DNA of 64,000 nt from Microbacterium yannicii PS01 (GCF_000304335.1 NZ_CAJF01000015.1:1-64000), one strand, 5' to 3'. Numbered from the stretch's first letter, positions 1 through 9,211 are shown. Numbers and translations are program-made. Notes: generated by a model from the letters alone, not told the origin.

Positions 1-1840
1 CGCAGGTGTCGAGACCCGCGTAGTCGTAGTCGCGTTCCAGCTCCTCCACGAGAGCGTGATCCCCGGATGCCTCGGCACGGGCGATCGCGCGGCGCGTGAC
101 GATCCGCTGCCGGGGCGTCAGGGTCAGGTCTTTGCTCGGGCACACCGGCTCGCAGTATCCGCACTCGACGCAGCGATCCGCCTCGGTCTCGATCGGGTCG
201 GCCAGCTTGATGTTCTTGAGGTGCGCGTCCGGATCGTCGTCGATGATGACGCCCGGGTTGAGGATGCCCCTTGGATCGCACAGGCGCTTCAGCTCGCGCA
301 TGACGTCGTAGAGCTCGCCGCCGTACTGCCGCCGGACGTACGGCGCCATCACGCGGCCCGTGCCGTGCTCGGCCTTGAGGTTGCCGCCGGCGCCGAGCAC
401 GAGGTCGACCATGTCTTCGGTGAAGGCGGCGTACCGGGCGAGCTGGTCGTCGTCCTCGAATCGGTCGGTGAGCATGAAGTGGATGTTGCCGTCCTTGGCG
501 TGCCCGAAGATCACGCTGTCGCGGTAGTCGTAGCGCGAGAACAGGGTGTGCAGGCTCGCGCAGGTCGGCGCCAGCGAGGCGACGGGCACCACGATGTCTT
601 CGAGCAGTGCGGTGGTGCCGCTCGGCCGCGCGCCGGCGACCGAGGCGTAGAGGCCCTTGCGCAGCTTCCAGGCGGCGGCGCGATCGGCGGCGTCGGTCGA
701 GAAGGCCGCGGCAGCCTCGAGCGGCTGCGTGCCGAGCGAGAGCGAGCCCGCCGCGACGAGATCGGCGAGATGCTCATCGTCGTAGGCCTGGTACTCCACG
801 AGGAGCGCGGCCTGCTCGCGCACCGCGAGACCGGTGATCTGCTTCGGCGCGCCGGCCAGCGACTGCCCGACCCGCAGCGAGGTGGCGTCCATCAGCTCGA
901 GGGTCGCGGCCTCGGTGGCGACGAGCTCGGGAAGGGCGCGCGTCGCCGCCTCGATGTCGGGGAAGACGGCGAGCGCCGTCGCGATGCGCGGCTTGATCGG
1001 CACGGTGCGATAGGTGGCTTCGGCGACGAAGGCGAGAGTCCCCTCGCTGCCGACGATGAGGTGGGACAGCAGCTGGGCCGGGGTGTCGAAGTCGAGGAAC
1101 GCGTTGACGGCGTACCCCATGGTGTTCTTCATCGCGAACTGCCGGCGGATGATGTCGACCGAGTGCGGGTTCGCCACGACCCGCTCACGCAGGCGCAGCA
1201 GCCGGTCCACGAGCTCGGGCTCGTCGGCACGCAGCCGTGCGTCGGCGTCGGGGGCGCCGGAGTCGACGACGGTGCCGGAGGGAAGTACGAAGACGAGCGA
1301 CTCGAGCGTGCGATACGTGTTCTCGGTGATGCCGCACGCCATCCCGCTGGAGTTGTTGTTGACGACCCCGCCGATCGTGCAGGCGATCTCGCTCGCCGGA
1401 TCGGGGCCGAGCCGGTAGCCGTGGCGGGCCAGGCGGGCGTTGACCTGGCGCACCGTCGCGCCCGGCTGCACGCGCACGCGGCGCCCCTCATCGAGGACGT
1501 CGATACGCCGGAACCTCCGGCGCACGTCGACCAGCAGCCCGTCGGTCGCGGCCTGACCCGACAGGCTGGTGCCGCCGGAGCGGAAGGTCAGTCGCGATCC
1601 GGACGCGTTCGCCGCGCGGAGCAGCCGGCCGACCTCGGCGGCGTCGTCGGCGACGATCACCGCTTCGGGAGTGAGCAGGAAATGCGACGCGTCGGCGGCG
1701 TACGAGACGCGGTCGAGCGAGCGGGTCTTGATGCGGGATGCCTCGGTCACGGCCCGAGCGATCGCCTCGGGTACGCGAGCCGGCGCGATGGTCTGCCCCC
1801 GAGTCTGGGATGGGGAGATGCCGCTCGCCACCTTGCTCAC
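1..1840 (-). CDS. FAD-linked oxidase with C-terminal 4Fe-4S domain (D-lactate/glycolate dehydrogenase type), 3' end beyond window
   Basis: This reads as a membrane-associated or cytoplasmic 2-hydroxyacid dehydrogenase of the GlcD/Dld type fused to an iron-sulfur domain. About 613 codons are visible and the gene continues past position 1. The FAD-binding (PP-loop) motif RSGGTSLSGQ lies near residue 86, the C-terminal FAD-oxidase motif EHGTGRVMAP near residue 487, and a ferredoxin-like cluster CVECGYCEPVCP near residue 556. Such fusions oxidise D-lactate, glycolate or D-2-hydroxyglutarate and pass electrons to quinones or a cysteine-rich partner. The start is GTG at 1840 with GAGGAG seven bases upstream. 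It is divergent from the beta-galactosidase with only 46 bases between them. The substrate cannot be read from the sequence; glycolate would fit the apionate hypothesis for this locus but that is inference. Confidence 0.88.
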   Translation of the reverse strand, partial: MSKVASGISPSQTRGQTIAPARVPEAIARAVTEASRIKTRSLDRVSYAADASHFLLTPEAVIVADDAAEVGRLLRAANASGSRLTFRSGGTSLSGQAATDGLLVDVRRRFRRIDVLDEGRRVRVQPGATVRQVNARLARHGYRLGPDPASEIACTIGGVVNNNSSGMACGITENTYRTLESLVFVLPSGTVVDSGAPDADARLRADEPELVDRLLRLRERVVANPHSVDIIRRQFAMKNTMGYAVNAFLDFDTPAQLLSHLIVGSEGTLAFVAEATYRTVPIKPRIATALAVFPDIEAATRALPELVATEAATLELMDATSLRVGQSLAGAPKQITGLAVREQAALLVEYQAYDDEHLADLVAAGSLSLGTQPLEAAAAFSTDAADRAAAWKLRKGLYASVAGARPSGTTALLEDIVVPVASLAPTCASLHTLFSRYDYRDSVIFGHAKDGNIHFMLTDRFEDDDQLARYAAFTEDMVDLVLGAGGNLKAEHGTGRVMAPYVRRQYGGELYDVMRELKRLCDPRGILNPGVIIDDDPDAHLKNIKLADPIETEADRCVECGYCEPVCPSKDLTLTPRQRIVTRRAIARAEASGDHALVEELERDYDYAGLDTC

Positions 1841-1871
1841 AACGCAACTCCTCGCTCGGCTAGACTGCAGA

Positions 1872-1896
1872 TGCATTCGAACTGGAATGGATATGC
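1872..1896. promoter_or_regulatory. Nested inverted repeats at the beta-galactosidase start
   Basis: The 46-base gap between two divergent genes holds an outer repeat TGCAT/ATGCA (1872-1896) and an inner repeat CATTC-gaactg-GAATG (1874-1889). Palindromic 1871-1876 (ATGCAT) adds to the symmetry. This is a plausible repressor site controlling one or both divergent genes. The inner repeat overlaps the first possible ATG at 1887, which argues that translation could begin at one of the later in-frame ATGs (1893, 1905, 1911). The binding protein is unknown. Confidence 0.35.
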
Positions 1897-4800
1897 ACAC
1901 TCCTATGGTTATGCAGACTACCGGAACTTCGTCGACGGACTCCATCGAGGCCGTCGACCTCGCGTCGGCGGCTGCCGATCGCCGACCTGATCGCTACTGG
2001 GAGAGCACCCGCCCCGGGGCCGGTCGGCGGGAGCCGCGCGCGGACGCCCCGAGCGACGCGCGCGTGCAGAGCCTCAACGGCACGTGGCGGTTCCGCCTGT
2101 CTCCGACCGCCGCGGGCACCGGTGACGCCTGGTTGAGCGACGACTTCGACGACGCGTCGTGGGATGCGATGCCGGTGCCGTCGCACTGGGTGCTCGAGGA
2201 GTTCACGCCGCTTGCGGGCGGGCCCGCTCGGCGCATGCTCGGCACGGAGCAGGGGCCGCTCTACACGAACACGGCCTACCCGATCCCGCTCGATGCGCCG
2301 CACGTTCCGGTCGAGAACCCGACCGGCGACTACCGCCTCGTCTTCGACGTCGCCGACGACTTCGGACCCGCGGTGCTGCGGTTTCAGGGTGTCGACTCGT
2401 GCGCGAAGGTGTGGCTCAACGGCGAGGAACTGGGCTGGTCGATGGGCAGCCGCCTGCCGTTCGAGTTCGACGCCCCCGTCCGCGCGGGGCGCAACGTGCT
2501 CTCCGTGCGCGTGCACCGCTGGTCGTCGGGCACCTACCTCGAGGACCAGGACATGTGGTGGCTGCCGGGCATCTTCCGCGATGTCGAGCTGCTCTCACGC
2601 CCCGTGGAGGGCATCGACGACCACTTCGTGCACGCCGACTTCGACGCGTCGACGGGCATGGGCACCCTGCGCGTGGATGCCTCGACCTCGGCGATCGTCG
2701 AGATTCCCGAGCTCGGCATCCGCATGCCCGCCGGCGAAGCCGTCACCGTGCCGGTCCAGCCGTGGAGTGCCGAGAGTCCGCGGTTGTATCGCGGCACGCT
2801 GACCTCGGCGGACGAGGTGGTCGGATTGGCGGTCGGGTTCCGCCGGGTAGAGGTCGTCGACGGCGTCCTCTTGGCGAACGGCCGCCCGGTCACCTTCCGC
2901 GGGGTGAATCGCCACGAGCACCACCCCGGCACCGGTCGGACGCTGGATCGCACGACGATGATCCGAGACATCGTGATGATGAAGCGCGCGAACATCGATG
3001 CGGTGCGCACCAGCCATTACCCGCCGCATCCGGACTTCCTGCGGCTGTGCGACGAGTACGGGCTGTGGGTCGTGGTCGAAGTCGACCTCGAGACGCACGG
3101 CTTCATCTACGCCGGCTGGGAGGGCAATCCGCCCGCGGAGCCGGCATGGCGCGACGCGCTCATGGATCGCCTGCGCCGCACCGTCGAGCGCGACAAGAAC
3201 CGGCCGAGCGTCGTCGTATGGTCTCTCGCGAATGAGAGCATGACGGGCGAGACGTTCGGCGAGATGCGCCGGTGGCTCGAGGAGCGTGATCCGTCGCGTC
3301 CGGTGCTGTACGAGCGGGATCCCAGCTACAAGGACTCCGACTTCTACTCGCTCATGTATCCGTCGCTCGAGCTGCTCGAGAAGATCGGCCGCCGTGAGGA
3401 GCCTCGTGGCGGACGGCTGAGCATGCACGGGATGGTCGTCGACGAGTCGGGGCTCGCGCCGCTGCCCGAGGGGGTCACCGAAGCCGACGAGGAGCGCCGC
3501 CGCGGGTTGCCGTTCCTCCTCGTGGAGTACGCCCACGCCATGGGGAACGGGCCGGGGTCGCTGCAGGACTATTGGCGCATCATCCGGACGCACGACCGGC
3601 TGTGCGGGGCGTTCGTGTGGGAGTGGATCGACCATGGATTCTCGGCGACCACGGCCGACGGCATCCCGTTCACGATGCATGGCGACGACGTCGACTACGA
3701 CCCGCGCGGCGGCCGGTTCAGCCTGCACGGGCTGGTGTTCAGCGACCGCACGCCGACGCCTGGGCTGATCGAGCTGACCAAGGCGCACGAGCCGATCGCG
3801 ATCGAGGTGCACGCTCGCACGGTGCACATAGTGAACAACCGACATAGTGCCGATACGGGCGATCTCGTGTTCCGCTGGTCGCTCGAGGCCGACGGCGCGC
3901 AGGTGGCGGGCGGGCTGCTGCCTGTGCCGCGATTGGCGGCGGGCGCGTCCGCAAGGATCGCGACTCCGGATGCTGCGACCGCCGCCGTGGGCCGCTCCGA
4001 CGCCGTGCTGACCGTGGAGGCGGCGCTCGCGGCGGGCACGCTCTGGGCGCCCACCGGGCATGTACTGGCCTGGGGGCAGCGCGTGCTCACGGATGCTTGG
4101 TCCGCCGCGCCATCCGCCTCTGCCTCGGCATCCGTCGCGCCATCCGCCCCGGCGGCCGGCCCTGCCCAGGTGCACGCCGCCGACAAGCCTCGCGCTTCAG
4201 AGACCGCGCAGTCGGACGCGTTCCGACCTCCGCGTGGATCCTCGATCGCGGCGGTCTCCTCGCAGCGGACCGAACTCGTGCGGTTCGGGGCAGGGGAGTT
4301 CGACCCGGTCACCGGGCGTCTCGTGAGGCTCGGTGACCTCGAGATCGACGGGCCGCTGCTCGACCTGTACCGCGCGCCCACCGAGAACGACCACGGCCAG
4401 GGCGCGCTCAACGACCTCGCGTCGGTGTGGCGCAAGACGGCGCTCGACCGGCTGCTTCATCGCATCGACAGGATCGCGGTGGATGACGAGCGGCTGATGG
4501 TACGCGGCCGCACTGCGCCGCGGACCCACCCGCATGGCGTCGACTGGACGATGAGGTGGACGCCGGACGGCGGCGGCCTCGCCCTCGATGTCGCCGTCGA
4601 CTTCGTCGGACCGTGGGCCGACACCCCCTACATGCACCGAGACATCTGGGTGCCGAGGCTCGGACTGCTGTTCGCGCTTCCCAGCGCTGCCGATCGCGTC
4701 ACCTGGTTCGGGCGCGGGCCCGGCGAGACCTACGTGGACTCGCACGCGGGCTCGCGCATCGGCCGGTTCTCTCGCACCGTCGACGAGCTGCAGGTGCCGT

Positions 4801-5105
4801 ACCCGGTGCCGCAGGAGAACGGCAATCACGTGCAGACCCGCTGGCTGGAGGTCGCGGGCCAGGGGATGCCGTCGCTCCGTGTCGACGCTCGTCCTGAGTT
4901 CGACTTCACGGCACGGCGTTGGACGTCGCACGATCTCGCGCGTGCCGACAAGCCCCACGAGCTCGTGGACTCGGGCCGGGTCTGGCTGAACATCGACCAT
5001 GCGCAGCAGGGCGTGGGCTCGGCGTCGGTGGGTCCTGCGCTTCCGGAGCAGTACCGCATTCCGCGCCGGCACACGGAGTGGAGTGTGCGGCTGCAGGCGC
5101 ACTGA
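1887..5105 (+). CDS. lacZ: GH2 beta-galactosidase (LacZ type)
   Basis: This encodes a five-domain glycoside hydrolase family 2 enzyme that hydrolyses terminal beta-galactosides in the cytoplasm; no signal peptide is visible. The 1072-residue length is close to E. coli LacZ. The sugar-binding domain starts at LNGTWRFRL (about residue 62). The acid/base Glu lies in WSLANES (about 449) and the nucleophile in VEYAHAMGN (about 547), followed by the small-chain domain at the C terminus (IDHAQQGVGS). An Ala/Ser/Pro-rich stretch of about 48 residues (roughly 741-788) interrupts the protein between the middle and last domains and looks like a linker insertion. The start is uncertain: ATGs at 1887, 1893, 1905 and 1911 are in frame and none has a clear ribosome-binding site. 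Members of this clade can also act on beta-L-arabinopyranosides. Confidence 0.9.
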   Translation: MDMHTPMVMQTTGTSSTDSIEAVDLASAAADRRPDRYWESTRPGAGRREPRADAPSDARVQSLNGTWRFRLSPTAAGTGDAWLSDDFDDASWDAMPVPSHWVLEEFTPLAGGPARRMLGTEQGPLYTNTAYPIPLDAPHVPVENPTGDYRLVFDVADDFGPAVLRFQGVDSCAKVWLNGEELGWSMGSRLPFEFDAPVRAGRNVLSVRVHRWSSGTYLEDQDMWWLPGIFRDVELLSRPVEGIDDHFVHADFDASTGMGTLRVDASTSAIVEIPELGIRMPAGEAVTVPVQPWSAESPRLYRGTLTSADEVVGLAVGFRRVEVVDGVLLANGRPVTFRGVNRHEHHPGTGRTLDRTTMIRDIVMMKRANIDAVRTSHYPPHPDFLRLCDEYGLWVVVEVDLETHGFIYAGWEGNPPAEPAWRDALMDRLRRTVERDKNRPSVVVWSLANESMTGETFGEMRRWLEERDPSRPVLYERDPSYKDSDFYSLMYPSLELLEKIGRREEPRGGRLSMHGMVVDESGLAPLPEGVTEADEERRRGLPFLLVEYAHAMGNGPGSLQDYWRIIRTHDRLCGAFVWEWIDHGFSATTADGIPFTMHGDDVDYDPRGGRFSLHGLVFSDRTPTPGLIELTKAHEPIAIEVHARTVHIVNNRHSADTGDLVFRWSLEADGAQVAGGLLPVPRLAAGASARIATPDAATAAVGRSDAVLTVEAALAAGTLWAPTGHVLAWGQRVLTDAWSAAPSASASASVAPSAPAAGPAQVHAADKPRASETAQSDAFRPPRGSSIAAVSSQRTELVRFGAGEFDPVTGRLVRLGDLEIDGPLLDLYRAPTENDHGQGALNDLASVWRKTALDRLLHRIDRIAVDDERLMVRGRTAPRTHPHGVDWTMRWTPDGGGLALDVAVDFVGPWADTPYMHRDIWVPRLGLLFALPSAADRVTWFGRGPGETYVDSHAGSRIGRFSRTVDELQVPYPVPQENGNHVQTRWLEVAGQGMPSLRVDARPEFDFTARRWTSHDLARADKPHELVDSGRVWLNIDHAQQGVGSASVGPALPEQYRIPRRHTEWSVRLQAH

Positions 5106-5112
5106 CGACGAC

Positions 5113-5159
5113 GAAGAGCGGATGCCGCAGCCACCGTGGGCCGACGGCATCCGCTCTTC
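5113..5159. terminator. Bidirectional hairpin between lacZ and the AIM24 gene
   Basis: A perfect 15-base inverted repeat (GAAGAGCGGATGCCG at 5113-5127 and its complement at 5145-5159) surrounds a 17-base loop. It lies between the ends of two convergent genes, 8 bases after the lacZ stop and 17 before the end of the facing gene, so it probably terminates both transcripts. Confidence 0.75.
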
Positions 5160-5175
5160 TCAGCTGTCGTCCGGC

Positions 5176-5886
5176 TCAGCTGTTGTTGGAGGAGCTCTTG
5201 TCGGGAAGATAGGGCTCGATCGCGGCGGCCAGCTTCGCCGGCGTCATCGACTGCAGCCAGACATGTCCGGGCCCGTGGAGCTGGGCGAGGAAGAGCGAAT
5301 CGCCGAAGAACTTGTTCTTGACGCCCTTGATCGTGGCGAACTCCATCTGCATCTCGGCACGGTACAGCGCCAGGTGTCCGGGATGGATGAGCAGCGACTG
5401 GCCGGCCTGCAGCTCGTACTCGACGATCTCTCCCGCCAGTTGCACCCAAGACGTGCCGCTGCCGGCCAGCTTCTGGAACACCACGCCCGCGCCGCCGAAG
5501 ATGCCGGCGCCGAGCTTGGTCTGCAGTCCGACCGACACCTCCACGTGCGGCGTGCTGGCCATGTACGAGCCGGCCTGCACCATGAACTCGTCGGCCGCGT
5601 CGATGGTGAGCTCCCGGATCGTGCCCGGCAGCTGCGCGGCGAATGCCACGAATCCGCCGCTGGTCGGGGCGGTGTACTGCGTGAGGAAGAGCTGGCCGCC
5701 GCCTATCATGCGCTTGAGGCCGCTCATGAAGCCGCCCTTGCCGCCCGACCCGAAGCCGGTCGACGTCTCGATGTCGAATCCGGGCGTGAGCCACGAGACG
5801 TCGCCGCCCTCGGCGATGATCTGCTCGCCCGCGTCGAGGGTGATCTCGAGGACGGGCATGGTGGTGCCCGAGATGTTCGTCTTCAT
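5176..5886 (-). CDS. AIM24 / TIGR00266 family protein
   Basis: The 236-residue product belongs to the AIM24-like family of beta-sandwich proteins, named after a yeast mitochondrial protein; the bacterial role is unknown. The glycine-rich repeats around residues 45-60 and 120-135 (GFGSGGKGGF; LGAGIFGGAGVVFQK) and the motif GHLALY near residue 180 are typical. No signal peptide or membrane helix is evident, so it should be cytoplasmic or peripherally associated. The start at 5886 is supported by GGAGGAG seven bases upstream. It is a single gene, convergent with lacZ, and nothing nearby suggests a shared function. Confidence 0.85.
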   Translation of the reverse strand: MKTNISGTTMPVLEITLDAGEQIIAEGGDVSWLTPGFDIETSTGFGSGGKGGFMSGLKRMIGGGQLFLTQYTAPTSGGFVAFAAQLPGTIRELTIDAADEFMVQAGSYMASTPHVEVSVGLQTKLGAGIFGGAGVVFQKLAGSGTSWVQLAGEIVEYELQAGQSLLIHPGHLALYRAEMQMEFATIKGVKNKFFGDSLFLAQLHGPGHVWLQSMTPAKLAAAIEPYLPDKSSSNNS

Positions 5887-6159
5887 GTGTCTCCTCCGGG
5901 TCTTCGCGGGCAGTGTTCACATCGGCAGTGCCACGTCGGCAGTACCGCTGTGGGCGACCTTAGCGCGGGCGGGTGTCCGACGCGTCCGGCGAACGCTCTC
6001 GTGTTCGTCCGGCCGACCCGAACTCGCGGTGGCTCCGACGCGCGCGACCGTCATCCGTCAACGGCTGTTTCCGGGGCGGGGTGGGCGAACGGGACCGCGT
6101 CAACGTCGCATTGGTTTGCTTCGTTGCTCAGTCCACCGTCGCCCTCGCCCCGCCGTCGC

Positions 6160-7752
6160 TCAGGCGGCGGGGCGGAATCTTCGAGGTGGTGGCTGCAGGT
6201 CGCCCCACGCATAGCGCCGGGCAAGCCGCGGGAGCAGCGTCACCGTCTCGCCGCTGTTCGGTGGGTGGAGAAGGAAGTCACCCTTGCCGTCGCGCGTGAT
6301 GCGCCATCCGCCGTGGTGAAGCTGCATGTGATGCCAGCGGCAGAGCAGGATGCCGCGGTCGACATCGGTCCGGCCGCCTTCGCTGTACGGATCGATGTGG
6401 TGTGCCTCGCAGTAGCTGGCGGGTCGATCGCAGTCGCGCCAGCGGCATCCGCCGTCGCGAATGGCGAGCGTGAGTCGCTGTCGCGCGGAGTACAGACGCG
6501 CTTCGCGACCGAGATCGAGCGGGTTGCCGTGCGAGTCGACGCTGCAGGTGATGGTGCCGGTGTCGCAGGTGTGCTGGGCGACCAGCCAGCCGGGAACCGT
6601 GGTGTCGGTGTCTTCGAGGAGCGCGACGGCGGGCCGGCCGGCGAGCGCATCGGCGTGAGTGTCGACCGTCGCGACGATGCGGATTCCGGCCTGTCGCGTT
6701 CCGAACACGGCGTCTGCATCGGCGAGCGCGCCGGCGCGCAGCACATCCAGCATCAGGTCGTAGGCGAGTTGGTCGTTCGTACGCGGATCGGTGGCGAGCT
6801 CCTCAGCGCGGGCCTTCTCGTCAGGGTCGACGAACCGCGGTCCGCCCCTGCGCGGTCGGAGCGCGGTGTCGATGATCGACTCGATCCATGCTCCGCCCTC
6901 GTCTTCGAACGTGAAGCTCCCGTGACGGATGCCGTCGCGATCAGTCCACCGGCGGAACGATCGTGCGTCGAAGCGCTGCTCGAACCGGAGCTCGGCGCCC
7001 TGCGGGTCGAGCAGATCGCGGATCGTGCGCGCGGCGGATGCCAGTTCCTCCACTGTGCGCTGCGCGGCTTCGTCGATCAGCTGGGAGGCAGCGGTCTCCC
7101 ACGCCGTCCTCATCTCGGTCGCCTGGGCTGCAGTCTCAGCGACGTCCCGTGCTCCGTCGCCAGGCGAGGTCTCCGCGCTCGGCGAGTGTTCGACGGGCGG
7201 CTCGCCGAGTCCTCGGTAGATCGCGTCATGCTGCGCCGAGGTGAGCGCACCGGTCATCAGCGCATCGCCGAGGACGGCGTGCCAGGGTCGCGGCCGATGT
7301 TCGACCGGCGCACTCGATCGAGCTCCCGGATCCGTCTCGTCGACGAGCGGCGCGTGCCCGTCGCCCGCTTCGTGCGCGCCCGCGAGGGCACCGTCCAGAG
7401 CGGGTGCGAGTCCCGTGGCGAGAGCCTCGCCCAGGCGCACCTGCTTGGCCGCCTCGGCACGGGTGGTGCCGGTGAGGTCTTGAATGAGCGACACCGTCGA
7501 GCGGTGCCCGCGCTTCTGCGCCAAGCCGCTGTGCCCGGCGTCGCGGGTGGACCGAGCCGCCACGGCGCCCGAACCGGCAATCCGTACGCACTCGCCACCC
7601 CGCACCAGCACACTCGCGTGCTCGATGAGCGCCAGCACCTTCTCATCGGCGATTCTCTGCACCACGGCAGGAATCTCGAGGGCATCCACATCCTCTCCGA
7701 CCACTGCTCGCAGCGCATCGAGCGCCGTCTGCAGATCGGAGAAGAATGCCAT
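6160..7752 (-). CDS. DUF222 / HNH endonuclease signature protein (13E12-repeat type)
   Basis: This 530-residue protein has the actinobacterial DUF222 domain over roughly residues 30-330 and an HNH nuclease motif near the C terminus (about 435-490), seen as two Cys pairs around CRWRDCDRP, then EAHHIDPYSEGG and LCRWHHMQLHHGG. Such genes are present in several to many copies in Microbacteriaceae and mycobacteria and have been suggested to be mobile or homing-like, but activity is mostly untested. The start ATG at 7752 has only a weak GGAG upstream. The 273 bases between this gene's 3' end and the AIM24 start hold no gene that I can support. Confidence 0.88.
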   Translation of the reverse strand: MAFFSDLQTALDALRAVVGEDVDALEIPAVVQRIADEKVLALIEHASVLVRGGECVRIAGSGAVAARSTRDAGHSGLAQKRGHRSTVSLIQDLTGTTRAEAAKQVRLGEALATGLAPALDGALAGAHEAGDGHAPLVDETDPGARSSAPVEHRPRPWHAVLGDALMTGALTSAQHDAIYRGLGEPPVEHSPSAETSPGDGARDVAETAAQATEMRTAWETAASQLIDEAAQRTVEELASAARTIRDLLDPQGAELRFEQRFDARSFRRWTDRDGIRHGSFTFEDEGGAWIESIIDTALRPRRGGPRFVDPDEKARAEELATDPRTNDQLAYDLMLDVLRAGALADADAVFGTRQAGIRIVATVDTHADALAGRPAVALLEDTDTTVPGWLVAQHTCDTGTITCSVDSHGNPLDLGREARLYSARQRLTLAIRDGGCRWRDCDRPASYCEAHHIDPYSEGGRTDVDRGILLCRWHHMQLHHGGWRITRDGKGDFLLHPPNSGETVTLLPRLARRYAWGDLQPPPRRFRPAA

Positions 7753-7841
7753 ACTCCATCATGACGGGAGCCTCCGACATTCGCCCTTATGAGCGACGGA
7801 CCGGAACATAGAGCTCACCGCCCGCGCCGCGGCGAGCCCGC

Positions 7842-8660
7842 CTACGCCTCCTCGACAGGCACCTGCAGTTCGGTGACCCAGTCCGGGCCGGGCTCGTGGC
7901 CGTCCGCTTCGAGGTAGACCTCACGGCAGGGTCCGGTCATGCGGTAGCCCTCGTCGATCACGCGCCCCATCAGCCGCGACCACGACTCGCCGATGCCCGA
8001 CATGTCGCCGCGATGGATGAGCGTCGCCATCGTCTCCGCAGCGGGGAGCGTGACGATGTCGTAGCCGTCTCCGGGCTGCGGCTCGGATTCGGCGACGTAC
8101 GAAACGTGGACGGCGAGGTCATCCGAATCCGGCACGGGCTCGTACCAGAAGATGCCCGGCTCGATGATCTCCCGCCCGGCAGCCTCGAGCGCATCGTCCA
8201 GCCCCGTGATGATCGTCCCGACGACGGGGCTGATGTTCTCGGGACCGCTGCCCGGGGCGATCCCCGAGGAGGCGTAGACGGTGACGGCGTCGACGCGACG
8301 GTACTGCACGTTCTCTGACATGGCGGTGCTTCCTTCCAGGAGGGAGAGTCGCCGGTCGATGCGCTCCAGCCGCACGGTGTCCGCGTCGATGGCGGCCGCC
8401 AGCTCTGCCCGCCGCTTCGCGAGCACGCGACGGATCACGGTCTCGTCTGAATCCAGCGCCGAGGCGATCTCCTCCAGGCCGACGCCGAGCTCGCGCAGCT
8501 CGACGATCCGCAGCAGCCGTGGCAGTTGCGTGCTCGCGTACCTGCGATATCCCGAGTGCGGATCGACGTGGGCCGGAATGAGCAGGCCGATCGCGTCGTA
8601 GTGACGCAGCATCCGCACGCTGACGCGCCCGAAGGCGGCGAACTCTCCGATGGTGTACAT
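7842..8660 (-). CDS. MerR family regulator with GyrI-like effector domain
   Basis: The 272-residue protein begins MYTIGEFAAFGRVS, the classic MerR winged-helix start, followed by MLRHYDAIGLL and GYRRY (residues about 14-40), a dimerisation helix to about 110, and a GyrI/SOUL-like ligand-binding domain (about 115-270) as in BmrR-type multidrug sensors. It probably binds small hydrophobic compounds and activates a promoter. I chose the ATG at 8660 because it gives the normal N terminus; an in-frame GTG further upstream at 8705 would add residues that overlap the promoter described next. No obvious target gene is adjacent, so it may mainly control itself. Confidence 0.87.
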   Translation of the reverse strand: MYTIGEFAAFGRVSVRMLRHYDAIGLLIPAHVDPHSGYRRYASTQLPRLLRIVELRELGVGLEEIASALDSDETVIRRVLAKRRAELAAAIDADTVRLERIDRRLSLLEGSTAMSENVQYRRVDAVTVYASSGIAPGSGPENISPVVGTIITGLDDALEAAGREIIEPGIFWYEPVPDSDDLAVHVSYVAESEPQPGDGYDIVTLPAAETMATLIHRGDMSGIGESWSRLMGRVIDEGYRMTGPCREVYLEADGHEPGPDWVTELQVPVEEA

Positions 8661-8670
8661 GGTGCTGGCC

Positions 8671-8701
8671 ACGTTCGACCATGACACAGTGTCAGGGTCA
8701 A
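8671..8701 (-). promoter_or_regulatory. MerR-type promoter with palindromic operator
   Basis: Reading the minus strand, a -35 TTGACC (8701-8696) is followed by a palindrome centred on TGACAC-T-GTGTCA (8683-8695); the full dyad spans 8677-8699 with one mismatched pair. It ends just before the MerR start, so the transcript would be almost leaderless. A dyad between the -35 and -10 with long spacing is the hallmark of MerR-activated promoters, which indicates autoregulation. Confidence 0.7.
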
Positions 8702-8720
8702 CCACAGCGCCGCGACCGGA

Positions 8721-9173
8721 TCAGAATCCGAACGACAAGAGGCTCGACGCACATCCGCTGCGGATCGCCTCGAGGGCGAGCCGCTCATAATCGGGCATTC
8801 GCTCGGGCAGCGCGTCGAGGTCGAACCATGCGAGCTCGGCGCACTTGTGCGGTTCGAGGATCTGGGGTTCGCCCGTCCACGAATCACACGTGAAGAACCA
8901 ATCGACTCGTTGCTCGCGCGGCTCTGCGGTGCCGTCGGTGCGCTGCATGACCGTGGAGGCTTTCAAGCCGGCCGGCTCGACGATGACGCCGAGCTCCTCT
9001 CGCGACTCGCGGATGGCTGCGTCCACGGCCGTCTCGCCGAGCTCGATGTGACCGGCGGCGCCGGCGGTCCAGTAGCCGTCCATGTAACCGGTGTTGTGCC
9101 GCAGTTGCAGGAGCACGGCGCCGGAGCGGCGCAGGAAGACGTACGAAGCGGGCACGAGAGAGACGCGAGGCAT
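8721..9173 (-). CDS. NUDIX hydrolase
   Basis: This 150-residue protein is a NUDIX phosphohydrolase that cleaves nucleoside diphosphates linked to another group. The Nudix box starts at GHIELGE (about residue 38) and continues to RESREELGV, matching GX5EX7REUXEEXGU apart from Ser at the hydrophobic position. The start MPRVSLVPASYVF at 9173 gives the usual beta-strand before the box; the upstream extension is low-complexity and rejected. No ribosome-binding site is clear. It faces the same way as the kinase gene but 38 bases separate them and function need not be shared. The substrate is unknown. Confidence 0.86.
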   Translation of the reverse strand: MPRVSLVPASYVFLRRSGAVLLQLRHNTGYMDGYWTAGAAGHIELGETAVDAAIRESREELGVIVEPAGLKASTVMQRTDGTAEPREQRVDWFFTCDSWTGEPQILEPHKCAELAWFDLDALPERMPDYERLALEAIRSGCASSLLSFGF

Positions 9174-9211
9174 GGCGCGCAAGACACTACAGCCTGCTCG
9201 ACCGATCGCCG

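Noticed and set aside
1569..1886. N-terminal extension of the beta-galactosidase to 1569
   Set aside because: The added region overlaps the divergent FAD oxidase and has no GH2 similarity; the conserved part starts after 1911.
56..1990. Long plus-strand open frame opposite the FAD oxidase
   Set aside because: It is the antisense shadow of a convincing FAD/Fe-S oxidase gene; its translation is low-complexity and shows no domain.
2595..4175. 526-residue minus-strand frame inside the beta-galactosidase gene
   Set aside because: Arg/His-rich shadow of a verified gene with no recognisable motif.
6160..7752. DUF222/HNH gene as an active mobile element
   Set aside because: No flanking repeats or intron-like structure are visible; the family is simply abundant in these genomes.
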